Source: Muribaculaceae bacterium
Lineage (GTDB): Bacteria; Bacteroidota; Bacteroidia; Bacteroidales; Muribaculaceae
DNA length: 41,878 bases
Assembly: GCA_024400935.1 (NCBI GenBank)
Contig: JAKSLZ010000019.1
Location: 1-41,878 of the forward strand
Reading direction: 5' to 3'
Below, one piece after another: positions 24,000-31,968 of the stretch. The translations under genes and the position numbers were made by a program. Below the pieces are notes generated by a model. The model did no database searches. It was not told the origin of the DNA and worked only from the letters and a program-made list of their open reading frames with translations. Within the stretch, counting starts at the first letter, position 1, and the number at the start of each line of letters is the position of its first letter.

Positions 24000-25280
24000 T
24001 TACCAGGCAAACATGGGGTAGTCCTTCATGATGCTGTTCACCTTCTCGCGCACGCTGGTGATTACCGCCTGGTCCTCGGGAGCGTGGAGCACGGTGTCGA
24101 TGAGTTCAACGATTTCGCCCATGAGTTCTTCCTTGGCACCGCGTGTGGTGATGGCGGGAGTGCCCAGGCGCAGACCTGATGTCTGGAAGGCGCTGCGGTC
24201 GTCGAAGGGAACCATGTTCTTGTTGGCAGTGATATCGGCCTCAACGAGAGCCTTCTCGGCTACTTTACCGGTGAGTTCGGGGAACTTAGTGCGCAGGTCC
24301 ACGAGCATGCTGTGGTTGTCGGTGCCACCTGAGCAAATCTTGTAACCCTTGTCGGTGAGAGCCTGTGCCATGGCGCGAGCATTAGCGCGCACCTGCAGCT
24401 GGTATTCCTTGAACGAGGGATCCAGAGCCTCGCCAAATGCCACTGCCTTGGCAGCGATGACGTGCTCGAGGGGACCGCCCTGTACACCGGGGAACACGGC
24501 GCTGTTGAGCAGCGACGACATCTTGCGTATCACGCCCTTCTTGGTTGCCTTGCCCCAGGGGTTGTCAAAGTCCTGACCCAGCAGGATGATACCGCCGCGG
24601 GGACCGCGCAGTGTCTTGTGGGTGGTGCTGGTGACGATGTGGGCATATTTCAAGGGATTCTCGAGCAGACCGGCTGCGATGAGGCCTGCGGGGTGTGCCA
24701 TGTCGATCATGAGTAGGGCGCCCACCTTGTCGGCGATGGCGCGCATGCGTGCATAGTCCCATTCGCGGCTGTAAGCGCTTGCGCCGCCCACGATGAGCTT
24801 GGGCTGCTCGCGCAGTGCCACCTCTTCCATCATGTCATAGTCCACGAGGTTAGTGTCGGGAGTCACATTGTACTCGCACTGCTGGAAGTGCATGCCCGAG
24901 AAGTTCACTGGGCTACCGTGTGACAGGTGACCGCCGTGAGCCAGATTGAGGCCCATGAACTTGTCACCGGGCTTGAGGCATGCCATGAAGACTGCCATGT
25001 TAGCCTGTGCACCGCTGTGGGGCTGCACGTTGGCATACTCGGCACCAAAGAGCTGCTTGATGCGGTCGATGGCGAGAGTCTCGGCCTCGTCGACGCACTG
25101 GCAACCGCCATAGTAGCGGTGGCCGGGATAGCCCTCGGCATATTTGTTGGTGAGGCAGCTGCCCATGGCCTGCATTACCTGCGGGCTTACGAAGTTCTCA
25201 CTTGCGATGAGCTCAATGCCTTGTTGTTGACGCTGTTGTTCTTTCGCGATGATGTCAAATAATACTTGATCTTTTACCAT
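24000..25280 (-). CDS. glyA: serine hydroxymethyltransferase
   Basis: 426 residues from ATG 25280. It interconverts serine and glycine while loading tetrahydrofolate with a one-carbon unit, in the cytoplasm with pyridoxal phosphate. It is recognised by [45 protein letters not shown], and [15 protein letters not shown], where K222 should hold the cofactor. [16 protein letters not shown] lies near the end. Length is normal and no key residue is missing. The promoter lies between it and the flavin reductase gene, so it is probably transcribed separately from the pyr operon. Confidence 0.97.
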   Translation of the reverse strand: MVKDQVLFDIIAKEQQRQQQGIELIASENFVSPQVMQAMGSCLTNKYAEGYPGHRYYGGCQCVDEAETLAIDRIKQLFGAEYANVQPHSGAQANMAVFMACLKPGDKFMGLNLAHGGHLSHGSPVNFSGMHFQQCEYNVTPDTNLVDYDMMEEVALREQPKLIVGGASAYSREWDYARMRAIADKVGALLMIDMAHPAGLIAAGLLENPLKYAHIVTSTTHKTLRGPRGGIILLGQDFDNPWGKATKKGVIRKMSSLLNSAVFPGVQGGPLEHVIAAKAVAFGEALDPSFKEYQLQVRANARAMAQALTDKGYKICSGGTDNHSMLVDLRTKFPELTGKVAEKALVEADITANKNMVPFDDRSAFQTSGLRLGTPAITTRGAKEELMGEIVELIDTVLHAPEDQAVITSVREKVNSIMKDYPMFAW

Positions 25281-25318
25281 ATCGATTGTTTAAAAAATTT
25301 AGCTAGAAGGTTGAAGCA

Positions 25319-25326
25319 CAAAAATA
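25319..25326 (-). promoter_or_regulatory. -7 box of glyA promoter
   Basis: TATTTTTG on the minus strand, 38 bases before the glyA ATG. Confidence 0.55.
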
Positions 25327-25350
25327 CAACATTTTTATTCTTCACACAAA

Positions 25351-25923
25351 TTATTTCTTGTTTTTCTTGCGCACTGTCCACCCGAAGTGTCCTAACTCTT
25401 CGCCCAGCGTGTAATAATGGCCGTGGCAATAAGTGATGAGGTCGGCTTTCTTGAGGTCGAGCGCGCCGGTCACGGGGTCGAGATACTGCTCGTCGGCAAT
25501 GACGTTGGTCACCTCAGCGATAAACATGTCGTGTGTGCCCAGGCGCATGATGTCCTTGACGCGGCACTCGATGCTCAGCGGAGCTTCCTTGATGTAGGGG
25601 GCAGCCACTGTGCGTCCTTTGACGGGCGTGAGCTTCATCTCCTCCCACTTGTTGCAGTCGCGGCCTGAGCGCACGCCGCACCAGTCGGTGGCATGGGCGA
25701 GTGCCCGGTTGGTGAGGTTGAGCGTGAATGCCATGTTCTTCTCGATGATGTGGTGGCTGTGGCGCTCGGGGCGTATCGAGACGTAGCACATCGCCGGGTC
25801 GCTGCATATGGTGCCCGTCCATGCCGCAGTGAGCATGTTATACTCGTCGGGCGTGGCTCCACAGCTCACCAGCAGTGCCGGCAAGGGGTAGATCATTGTG
25901 CCCGGTCTCCAGTTCTGTTTCAT
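25351..25923 (-). CDS. flavin reductase-like (DIM6/NTAB family) protein
   Basis: 190 residues from ATG 25923. That start overlaps the pyrI stop as ATGA, so translation is coupled. It belongs to the FMN-binding split-barrel family: [36 protein letters not shown], a [18 protein letters not shown] stretch and [16 protein letters not shown]. Such proteins bind FMN and reduce flavin or act as small oxidoreductases. A frame extending upstream to 25971 runs into pyrI and is rejected. Why it sits behind pyrBI is unclear; a link to the flavin-dependent step of pyrimidine synthesis is only a thought. Confidence 0.88.
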   Translation of the reverse strand: MKQNWRPGTMIYPLPALLVSCGATPDEYNMLTAAWTGTICSDPAMCYVSIRPERHSHHIIEKNMAFTLNLTNRALAHATDWCGVRSGRDCNKWEEMKLTPVKGRTVAAPYIKEAPLSIECRVKDIMRLGTHDMFIAEVTNVIADEQYLDPVTGALDLKKADLITYCHGHYYTLGEELGHFGWTVRKKNKK

Positions 25924-26375
25924 TTCAGCACGATTTCGTTTTGATGCACGGTGCACTCGCAGTGGTGGCAACGCAGCACGATGTTCTCGCGGTCGATGAC
26001 GTGGAAGCGTGTGCGCATGGGCTCGTTATTGCTGATGCACTTGGGGTTATTGCACTTCACGATGTTGTTGAGTTCCTCGGGTACCACCACCTTGTGCTTG
26101 CTCACCACCTCATAGTCCTTGATGACATTGATGATGGCTGTGGGTGCAATTACGGCGATGCGGTTGAGCGTTTCCTGCGGGAAGGTGACGTCGGCCATCT
26201 TGAGGATGCCTTTCTTGCCCATGTGCTCGCTATCAAGGTTGAAACCTATGGTCACGCTGCTGGTGAGGTTCTTGATGCCCAGCATTGACACAACCTTAAA
26301 CAGTGACTCGCTGGGGATATGGTCGATAACTGTGCCGTTCTTCAATGCGGCAACTGCCAGTTCTTTCTTTATCAT
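25920..26375 (-). CDS. pyrI: aspartate carbamoyltransferase regulatory chain
   Basis: 151 residues from ATG 26375. It is the nucleotide-binding partner of PyrB and makes the holoenzyme sensitive to CTP/ATP. The N-terminal allosteric domain has [20 protein letters not shown] and [16 protein letters not shown]. The C-terminal zinc domain has C108 and C113 (CNNPKC) plus C136 and C139 (CHHC), the four ligands needed to contact the catalytic chain. It lies 176 bases after pyrB, across a tandem-repeat tract, and overlaps the flavin reductase gene by four bases. Confidence 0.96.
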   Translation of the reverse strand: MIKKELAVAALKNGTVIDHIPSESLFKVVSMLGIKNLTSSVTIGFNLDSEHMGKKGILKMADVTFPQETLNRIAVIAPTAIINVIKDYEVVSKHKVVVPEELNNIVKCNNPKCISNNEPMRTRFHVIDRENIVLRCHHCECTVHQNEIVLK

Positions 26376-26417
26376 TGTCTTAATTATTTTTTTTCAAACT
26401 GTTAAACTATCAGGTTG

Positions 26418-26556
26418 TTAAACGATTAGGGTGGTTAGGACGATTAGGAAAATTAGGATGATTAGGACGATTAGGTTGCTAAAACGATTAACCCATTAAC
26501 CCGTTAACCCATTAACCCATTAACCCATTAACCTCTTAACCTCTTAACCTCTTAAC
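26418..26556. repeat. 9-base tandem repeat tract between pyrB and pyrI
   Basis: Two related degenerate arrays. One is built of units like ATTAGGACG/ATTAGGATG (about 26427-26480). The other is built of ATTAACCCA/CTTAACCTC (about 26490-26556), nearly perfect at nine-base spacing. The second array runs up to and just into the pyrB stop. Every unit contains TAA on the minus strand, so no reading frame can pass. It separates pyrB from pyrI within one transcript. Confidence 0.8.
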
Positions 26557-27463
26557 CCTTTATCCCCAATGCCCTGCAGATGATTGCCTGGCGGGCATAG
26601 AGGCCGTTTTGTGCCTGCTGGAAGTAGTAAGCCTTGGGGCTGTCGTCCACGTCCTGGTCGATCTCGGTGATGCGGGGCAGCGGGTGGAGCACTTTGAGGG
26701 TGTCCTTGCTGTTCTCGAGCATCGATGCACGCAGTGTGTAGATGCTCTTGACGCGCTCATACTCCATCAGGTCGCTGAAGCGCTCGCGCTGCACGCGGGT
26801 CATATACAGGATGTCGGTCTGGTTGATGATGTCCTCGCTGAACTCGGTGGTCTCGGTGTACTTGATGCCCAGTTTGTCGCAGAATCGCTTGTACTGGTCG
26901 GGCATCTTGAGCTCGTCGCATGCCACAAAGTTGAAAGTGGGGTTGAAGTACTGCATGGCCTCGAGCAGAGAGTGCACTGTGCGGCCATACTTCAGGTCGC
27001 CCACCATGGTGATGGTGAGGTCGGTGAGGCGGCCCTGTGTCTTGTAGATGCTGTAAAGGTCGAGCATCGTCTGCGAGGGGTGCTGGTTGGCACCGTCGCC
27101 GGCGTTGATGATGGGCACGGGCGAGATCTCGCTTGCATATCGTGCCGCACCTTCCAGATAGTGGCGCATCACGATGAGGTCGGCATAGTTGCTCACCATC
27201 ATGATAGTATCCTTGAGTGTCTCGCCCTTGCTCTGGCTGCTGGTCTTAGCGTCGCTGAAGCCAATCACGCGGCCGCCCAGGCGGTTCACTGCCGTTTCAA
27301 AACTCAGGCGAGTGCGTGTTGAGGGTTCAAAGAACAGCGTTGCCACAACCTTGCCCTCGAGCAATCGCTGGTTAGGTTGCTTCTCAAACTCGCCTGCTTT
27401 TTCCAGCAAGGCGAGGATTTCCTCCTTGCTGAGGTCTGAAATAGATACCAAACTTTTAGTCAT
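26552..27463 (-). CDS. pyrB: aspartate carbamoyltransferase catalytic chain
   Basis: 303 residues from ATG 27463. A TTG at 27502 lies inside the terminator T-run and is rejected. It joins carbamoyl phosphate to aspartate, the first committed step of pyrimidine synthesis. The phosphate-binding loop is [13 protein letters not shown] (S48-R52), with [13 protein letters not shown] after it. [31 protein letters not shown] and [10 protein letters not shown] follow. The enzyme is complete and is first in the operon with pyrI and the flavin reductase gene. Upstream lie a promoter, a short ORF and a terminator, which suggest control by attenuation. Confidence 0.97.
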   Translation of the reverse strand: MTKSLVSISDLSKEEILALLEKAGEFEKQPNQRLLEGKVVATLFFEPSTRTRLSFETAVNRLGGRVIGFSDAKTSSQSKGETLKDTIMMVSNYADLIVMRHYLEGAARYASEISPVPIINAGDGANQHPSQTMLDLYSIYKTQGRLTDLTITMVGDLKYGRTVHSLLEAMQYFNPTFNFVACDELKMPDQYKRFCDKLGIKYTETTEFSEDIINQTDILYMTRVQRERFSDLMEYERVKSIYTLRASMLENSKDTLKVLHPLPRITEIDQDVDDSPKAYYFQQAQNGLYARQAIICRALGIKG

Positions 27464-27500
27464 CGTCTTGTAATATATGTAAATTGTTATAAACCTATAC

Positions 27501-27542
27501 AAAAAAAAGCCTTATCACAACGCAAATGGTTGAGACAGGCTT
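27501..27542 (-). terminator. intrinsic terminator in pyrB leader (attenuator)
   Basis: On the minus strand AAGCCT (27542-27537) pairs with AGGCTT (27512-27507). Above it TCTCAAC pairs with GTTGTGA with one mismatch, and a run of Ts follows. It lies 38 bases before the pyrB ATG and after the promoter, so transcription must read through it to express the operon. Confidence 0.75.
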
Positions 27543-27643
27543 CACTCTCTGCGACTACGATGCGGCTGCTGGCAGCACTGGGGCTGCATGCAGATGTGAG
27601 CGCAGGGCTCACTGTAGCCAGTATGAAACGCTAGTGTTTTCAT
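27542..27643 (-). CDS. possible 33-residue leader peptide of pyrB
   Basis: A short frame starting with ATG at 27643, only a few bases after the predicted transcript start (near leaderless). Its TGA stop overlaps the first base of the terminator stem. It reads MKTLAFHTGY and then a Cys/Gln/Arg-rich end with four cysteines. In enterobacterial pyrBI, a ribosome closely following RNA polymerase through such a leader prevents the terminator forming. The geometry here fits, but there is no obvious U-rich pause site in the leader. A 34-codon frame can arise by chance. The ATG may also be caught in a small hairpin, AGTGTT/AACACT. Confidence 0.35.
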   Translation of the reverse strand: MKTLAFHTGYSEPCAHICMQPQCCQQPHRSRRE

Positions 27644-27650
27644 AACACTG

Positions 27651-27658
27651 CAAAGGTA
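27651..27658 (-). promoter_or_regulatory. -7 box of pyrB operon promoter
   Basis: TACCTTTG on the minus strand, followed by GC. It predicts transcription starting near 27645, giving a leader of about 180 bases before pyrB. Confidence 0.65.
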
Positions 27659-27722
27659 CAAAAAAATCGTGTCATTCGCAATATTTAGCAATAAAAATGG
27701 GTAAAGAATAGAATATATATAT

Positions 27723-27730
27723 TACTTTTG
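27723..27730 (+). promoter_or_regulatory. -7 box of CarboxypepD_reg-like gene
   Basis: TACTTTTG, 28 bases before the ATG at 27759; divergent from the pyrB promoter. Confidence 0.6.
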
Positions 27731-27758
27731 CCATTGTAATAACTCGAATATTAATGTT

Positions 27759-28988
27759 ATGAAAAGATTTTTTACTCTGTTAGTAATATTGTGTGTGATG
27801 GCTAGTGTTAATGCTCATGCCGCAGTCATTAAGGGTGTTGTGACCGATGTTGAAGGCCAGCCCATGGCGTTCACAACAGTGTGGGTTGAGGACATCAACC
27901 GCACTACCGTGAGCGGTCTTGATGGCTCTTACACGCTGCGCGATGTGCCTGCCGGCATGCATCAGGTATATGCCACTTACATCGGCCACAAGAAGGAGAT
28001 TGCTTCAGTGGACGTGACAGGCGAGGTGGCTACTTGCGACTTTGTGCTCGACGAGAGCACCCAGGTGCTGCCTGAGCTTTTTGTCACTCCTGCCGGCGAA
28101 TCCATAGAACTGTTCATCATGCGCATGGTGGCTGTGCACAAAAAGAGCCTCAAGGATGTGGTGGCAAGCTACGACTGCAGGGGTTCGATATACTGGGAAG
28201 CCGATAACGACTCGACCGTCTATAACATGCCTAGCTGGATGTATAAGATTGTCAAGTTTGAGCTTTCGCTCTTCAAGCTGGGCAAGTTGTGTGAGATAGA
28301 GCGCAACTATCCGGGACTCAAATTTGTCCTAGACAAGAAACTTACCTTTGACGGTAAGATCAAGGGCGACAAGCAGGCCGTCGTAGAGATGCGCCCCACG
28401 CTCAAGCAGGACGAGGTGGATTATCTGCAGAACCACTCTTGGAAGATAGACGAAAACTTCTATGACGACACCTACAAGAAATTTGACGTGGGTAAGGTGA
28501 GAAAAATGCGCGAGAAATCGGCCAAGGCCGAGCAAAAGGCACTTGCCAAGGGCGAAGAAGCCGAGGAAGACACCACAGCGGTGAAATATGTGGGAAAATA
28601 TGAAGAGGATGACCGCGACATCTATATCCTGAAACACGGTAAATATGAATACCACATCGTGGATGAGCTGTGGCAGGTGAAGCGCATGTGCGTCAAGGAC
28701 AAGTATGACGAGCGCATCTATGAATTCCGCGAGCTGCTTCCCGGTGTGTTCCTGCCCGTATCTTATTATCAGAAGGTTCTCTTTGACATGGACTTGAAGA
28801 ACGTTTATGCTAAGGAACTTGAAGAGATGAAGGCTAAGGACCGCTCAAAGATGACCGACAAAGACAAGCAGAAACTTGACGAAGACATTGCTAAGCGTGA
28901 GCGCTTTGTGAACCACCGTTACTGGAACATGCAGCGATGCTTCACATGGGACTATGAAAACCTAGTGCCCGCCAACACCAAGAAATAA
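27759..28988 (+). CDS. exported protein with carboxypeptidase-like regulatory domain
   Basis: 409 residues. The signal peptide ends near ASVNAHA. Residues about 23-100 form a CarboxypepD_reg-like beta-sandwich (VIKGVVTDVEGQPMAFTTVWVED, GLDGSYTLRDVPAGMHQVYATYIGHKKE), the module found in front of many Bacteroidales outer-membrane receptors. There is no TonB plug or barrel after it. The remaining 300 residues have an acidic and lysine-rich stretch at about 235-300 and look like the uncharacterised exported carboxypeptidase-regulatory proteins common in this order. The end is charged (KDRSKMTDKDKQKLDEDIAK). It is followed by the Ntn-hydrolase lipoprotein gene after 32 bases. Confidence 0.82.
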   Translation: MKRFFTLLVILCVMASVNAHAAVIKGVVTDVEGQPMAFTTVWVEDINRTTVSGLDGSYTLRDVPAGMHQVYATYIGHKKEIASVDVTGEVATCDFVLDESTQVLPELFVTPAGESIELFIMRMVAVHKKSLKDVVASYDCRGSIYWEADNDSTVYNMPSWMYKIVKFELSLFKLGKLCEIERNYPGLKFVLDKKLTFDGKIKGDKQAVVEMRPTLKQDEVDYLQNHSWKIDENFYDDTYKKFDVGKVRKMREKSAKAEQKALAKGEEAEEDTTAVKYVGKYEEDDRDIYILKHGKYEYHIVDELWQVKRMCVKDKYDERIYEFRELLPGVFLPVSYYQKVLFDMDLKNVYAKELEEMKAKDRSKMTDKDKQKLDEDIAKRERFVNHRYWNMQRCFTWDYENLVPANTKK

Positions 28989-29020
28989 GAATCAACCCTA
29001 TAAACAAATTAGACAGAATT

Positions 29021-30241
29021 ATGAAACACTACAGTTTTATCATGGCATGCGCCATGGCTTGCATGATGGCAAGCTGTAACAACGCCGCTTCTACCGCATC
29101 TGCCGACCCCAATGCCGACAACGCCGAGAAGTGGACCGCCGACCAGCGTGCAACAATCGAGAGCATCAAGGCCGTTGACGGCAGCGACGGACACCTCTTT
29201 GAGATGACCTACACCGCCGACTATAAACTCGACACAATGCTTGCCGAGGGGTGCGGCTCCCTGCCCGAGGCCATGCAGTTGCTCTACAAGCAGCTGTTGC
29301 CCGAGTCTCGCGTCCTCCTGGGCGATGCAAGCACCCAGGGCGTGGGCTGCAGCACGTTCAGCGCAGCAAGCAGCGACGGCGGCTATGTGCTGGGCCGCAA
29401 CTATGACTACCCCGTGGGAGGCAAATACTACATGGTGGTGAAATGTAATCCCAAGGTGGGATACAAATCAATCGGTGTGGCCGACCTGAGCGCGCTCCTC
29501 GAGAAGCCCGACTCAGTCAACCCCTTCAACACAGTACGCAACCAGGAGATCACCCTCTTTGCCCCTTACAGCGTGCTCGACGGCATCAACGAGACCGGTT
29601 TCATGTGCAGCTTCATGCAGCTCGAATATAGCTCTACGATGCAGAACCGCGGCAAGACCAAACTGCTGAGCAACTGGGTTACACGTCTGCTCCTCGACAA
29701 GTGCAAGACCGTGGAAGAGGGCATCGCGCTCATGGACCAGTATGACATGCAGTCAATCTTCCAGAAGGAAGACATGGACCTCCACTACATCCTTGCCGAC
29801 GCCCAGGGCGACCGCGCCATCGTGGAGTATGTCGACAACGAGATGCACGTGCTGCGTGCCCCCGAACTGGTGGGCCAGGAGGCTCCCTACGTGCTGTCGA
29901 CCAACTTCTACCTCACCCCCGGCACCCGCATGACTCCCGAGGAAGGCCTCAAGCACAAGGAACTGGGCTACTGGCGCTTCGATGTCATGAACGACAGCCT
30001 CAAGAATAACCCCACACCCTCAATCAAGGAAGCGATGGACTACATGCGCAGCGTGCGCATCCTGTATAACGACCAGGACGAAATCGCCGCGCTAAAGGCA
30101 CTGGGCAAAGACCCCACCAAGTTTGAAAGCTGGAGTTGGATGACACTGTGGTCAAGCGTATACAGCAGCAAGAACCTGAGCCTCGACCTGTGCATCCGCG
30201 AGAACTACGACAAGAAGTTCTCCTTCAAGATCGACAAGTAA
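29021..30241 (+). CDS. lipoprotein of the linear amide C-N hydrolase (Ntn/choloylglycine hydrolase-like) family
   Basis: 406 residues. Signal peptide with lipobox cysteine C19 (ACAMACMMASC). The enzyme core starts with GVGCSTFSAAS, with C110 as candidate nucleophile, followed by GGYVLGRNYDYP. This pairing is typical of choloylglycine hydrolase and acyl-CoA:6-aminopenicillanate acyltransferase-like Ntn hydrolases. DGINETGFMCSFMQLE and LHYILADAQGDRAIVEYVD follow. Such enzymes cut linear amide bonds in, for example, bile salts, N-acyl amino acids or penicillins. The nucleophile becomes active only after cleavage just before it. Here about 90 mature residues precede C110, so a pro-segment would have to be removed. 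The substrate cannot be named from sequence. Confidence 0.87.
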   Translation: MKHYSFIMACAMACMMASCNNAASTASADPNADNAEKWTADQRATIESIKAVDGSDGHLFEMTYTADYKLDTMLAEGCGSLPEAMQLLYKQLLPESRVLLGDASTQGVGCSTFSAASSDGGYVLGRNYDYPVGGKYYMVVKCNPKVGYKSIGVADLSALLEKPDSVNPFNTVRNQEITLFAPYSVLDGINETGFMCSFMQLEYSSTMQNRGKTKLLSNWVTRLLLDKCKTVEEGIALMDQYDMQSIFQKEDMDLHYILADAQGDRAIVEYVDNEMHVLRAPELVGQEAPYVLSTNFYLTPGTRMTPEEGLKHKELGYWRFDVMNDSLKNNPTPSIKEAMDYMRSVRILYNDQDEIAALKALGKDPTKFESWSWMTLWSSVYSSKNLSLDLCIRENYDKKFSFKIDK

Positions 30242-30268
30242 TCCCCGCACACAAGAACAGAAAACACC

Positions 30269-30307
30269 AAGGGCGTGCCACGCAAGATATGCAATGTGGC
30301 ACGCCCT
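30269..30307 (+). terminator. hairpin terminator after Ntn-hydrolase gene
   Basis: A 13-pair perfect stem: AAGGGCGTGCCAC at 30269-30281 and its complement at 30295-30307, 13-base loop. T-rich tail is weak (ACTGTTA). It lies between convergent genes and may serve both. Confidence 0.65.
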
Positions 30308-30384
30308 TACTGTTACCCAGTACCATCGTGGGAGAAGAGAACGCTTCCTCCATTACACGATGCCAAAGGCATCTGCCGAATACT

Positions 30385-30428
30385 CTAATATGCTGAATCA
30401 GCGGGATAATATGCTGAATCAGCGGGAT
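30385..30428. repeat. 21-base tandem duplication at the 3' end of the second kinase gene
   Basis: TAATATGCTGAATCAGCGGG occurs twice in a row, producing the final PADSAY units. A second, 30-base imperfect tandem repeat within the same gene (about 30690-30755, TTTTTACGGACGT twice and a decayed third copy) gives the TSVKKEE units. Confidence 0.75.
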
Positions 30429-31659
30429 GAGCCTCTTCCAAAAAATCAATAGTATCAGTACAAATAACCGCAGCACAAGTATCAACCGCAGCACAAGAAT
30501 CCTCAACAACACACTCAGCAGAAGTAGAATCAGCGGCTTCGTCGTAAACAGCATTGTTGGATGAACAAGAGTCAACGTTTGAAGCTATTATTGCAAAAAT
30601 TAAAGGTAGAGCAAAAAGGAGAATAATGTTCCAGCAGCCGCCCCAGCAGCCGCTGTTGTCGTCATTATTGTTTTTGGGATGTGTCTCTTCTTTTTTTACG
30701 GACGTCCGGGGTTCTTCTTTTTTTACGGACGTTCGGGTACTCTCTTGGTTAACGAACGTCTGGGTTTCTTCTTGCTTTACAGGTGCAATTAGGCTAGATA
30801 GCTGGCTGATGAAATCTCGGGCGGTGGCTGTGCGCATTGATGGGTCTGCCGCCATGGCGTTGCTTACAACTACTGTCACACGAGTTGACATACCTTTGCT
30901 TGTAAGCTCATTTTGGATATAATCTTTCTTGAAAGCTATTTCTGATGCATTGGGCGGGGTATTGCCAGTGAGTAGCTTGAACAGCGTTGCGCCTAGGGCA
31001 TAGATGTCGATCGTGGGGCGGAAGTCTCCGTCCTTTGCTTGGTTGCCCTGTTCGATGGGGGCATACCCAGGTGTGCCAAGGCCGATGGTTGTGGATGTCT
31101 CAGGCTGACCACCATTGCTGTAGTGCTTGCTCAGGCCAAAGTCGATGAGAAAGATGTGTCCGTCGCTGCGGCGACGCATCACATTGCCTGGCTTGAGGTC
31201 AAGGTGGAGCATGCGGTGCTGCTCGTGCATGTATTGCAACGCATTGGCGATGTCGCGTGCGATACTCACAGCCTCATTCTCACTCAGCCTGTGGCTCCTT
31301 ATATAGTCATTGAGATTCTCGCCCTCAACAAAATCCATCACATAATAGCATGTGCCATTATCTTCGAAGGCATCGGTTACCTCCACGATGTTGGGGTGTT
31401 TCATGCGGGCAAGGTTGGCAGCTTCCTTCCGGAATTTCTCGGCATACTTGAAAGACAGGCTGCCGTCGGTCATACCGGTTATGGAACCGTCCTCAGCACG
31501 TGAGTTGAGTTCTTTCATAAAAAATTCCTTGATGGCAACGGTTTTGTGAAGAATCGTGTGCTCAGCCATATATGTGATGCCGAAACTGCCTTGTCCCAGC
31601 ACTTTGTTGATGAAATATGTGCCGCCTCTGAGTCTACTGCCTGGTTTGAGTTGTGACAT
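30385..31659 (-). CDS. serine/threonine protein kinase with HLD catalytic loop and membrane anchor
   Basis: 424 residues from ATG 31659; the frame extends back to 31734 across the promoter, so the downstream start is preferred. The kinase domain has the glycine loop GQGSFGITY (from G22), AIKEFF, and a catalytic loop HLDLKPGN (H152, D154) with leucine where most kinases have arginine. LIDFGLSKHY and GTPGYAPIEQ follow. A linker at about 310-330 holds a duplicated unit (TRTSVKKEE, PRTSVKKEE). A cysteine-flanked membrane helix lies at about 340-362 (IILLFALPLIFAIIAS). The outer tail is acidic and cysteine-rich, ending in a repeated HPADSAYYPADSAY. Target unknown. Confidence 0.88.
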   Translation of the reverse strand: MSQLKPGSRLRGGTYFINKVLGQGSFGITYMAEHTILHKTVAIKEFFMKELNSRAEDGSITGMTDGSLSFKYAEKFRKEAANLARMKHPNIVEVTDAFEDNGTCYYVMDFVEGENLNDYIRSHRLSENEAVSIARDIANALQYMHEQHRMLHLDLKPGNVMRRRSDGHIFLIDFGLSKHYSNGGQPETSTTIGLGTPGYAPIEQGNQAKDGDFRPTIDIYALGATLFKLLTGNTPPNASEIAFKKDYIQNELTSKGMSTRVTVVVSNAMAADPSMRTATARDFISQLSSLIAPVKQEETQTFVNQESTRTSVKKEEPRTSVKKEETHPKNNNDDNSGCWGGCWNIILLFALPLIFAIIASNVDSCSSNNAVYDEAADSTSAECVVEDSCAAVDTCAAVICTDTIDFLEEAHPADSAYYPADSAY

Positions 31660-31722
31660 AATATACCGAATAAAAAAGTTGTTTTTAGGTAGCCTGATGT
31701 GAACAGGCTCAATACCACCATG

Positions 31723-31730
31723 CAAAGGTA
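31723..31730 (-). promoter_or_regulatory. -7 box of second kinase promoter
   Basis: TACCTTTG on the minus strand, 64 bases before ATG 31659. In the gap 31660-31959 the only other structures are the hairpins near the recG end. Confidence 0.55.
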
Positions 31731-31907
31731 ACACTTATCATTCAAACCTCAAAAAACCAACCTCAAAAAAATCATTATCATTTTTCTCAAGAGATAAACC
31801 TAGAGTCAACCTTTCAAATACACAACACACAACAGAATGGGAATTTCTTCTAATTTTGTATAATTTCTTTCCTACCTTTACTCCCTCATCCGATCATTTA
31901 ATTTTCT

Positions 31908-31968
31908 GGAGATCAAAAACAATCTCCACAATCAGCGTGACACCAATAAAAAAACAGTGTCAGCTGAT
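31908..31968 (-). terminator. paired hairpins at the recG stop
   Basis: ATCAGC-TGACAC at 31931-31943 pairs with GTGTCAGCTGAT at 31957-31968 (one bulge), covering the recG stop codon. A second stem GGAGAT/ATCTCC lies at 31908-31927. There is no clean T-run after the stems, so termination is plausible but not certain. Confidence 0.4.

Noticed and set aside
26418-26556. CRISPR array
   Set aside because: The units are nine bases long with no spacers.
27464-27502. TTG start for pyrB at 27502
   Set aside because: It lies in the terminator T-run; ATG 27463 matches the usual N-terminus of the family.
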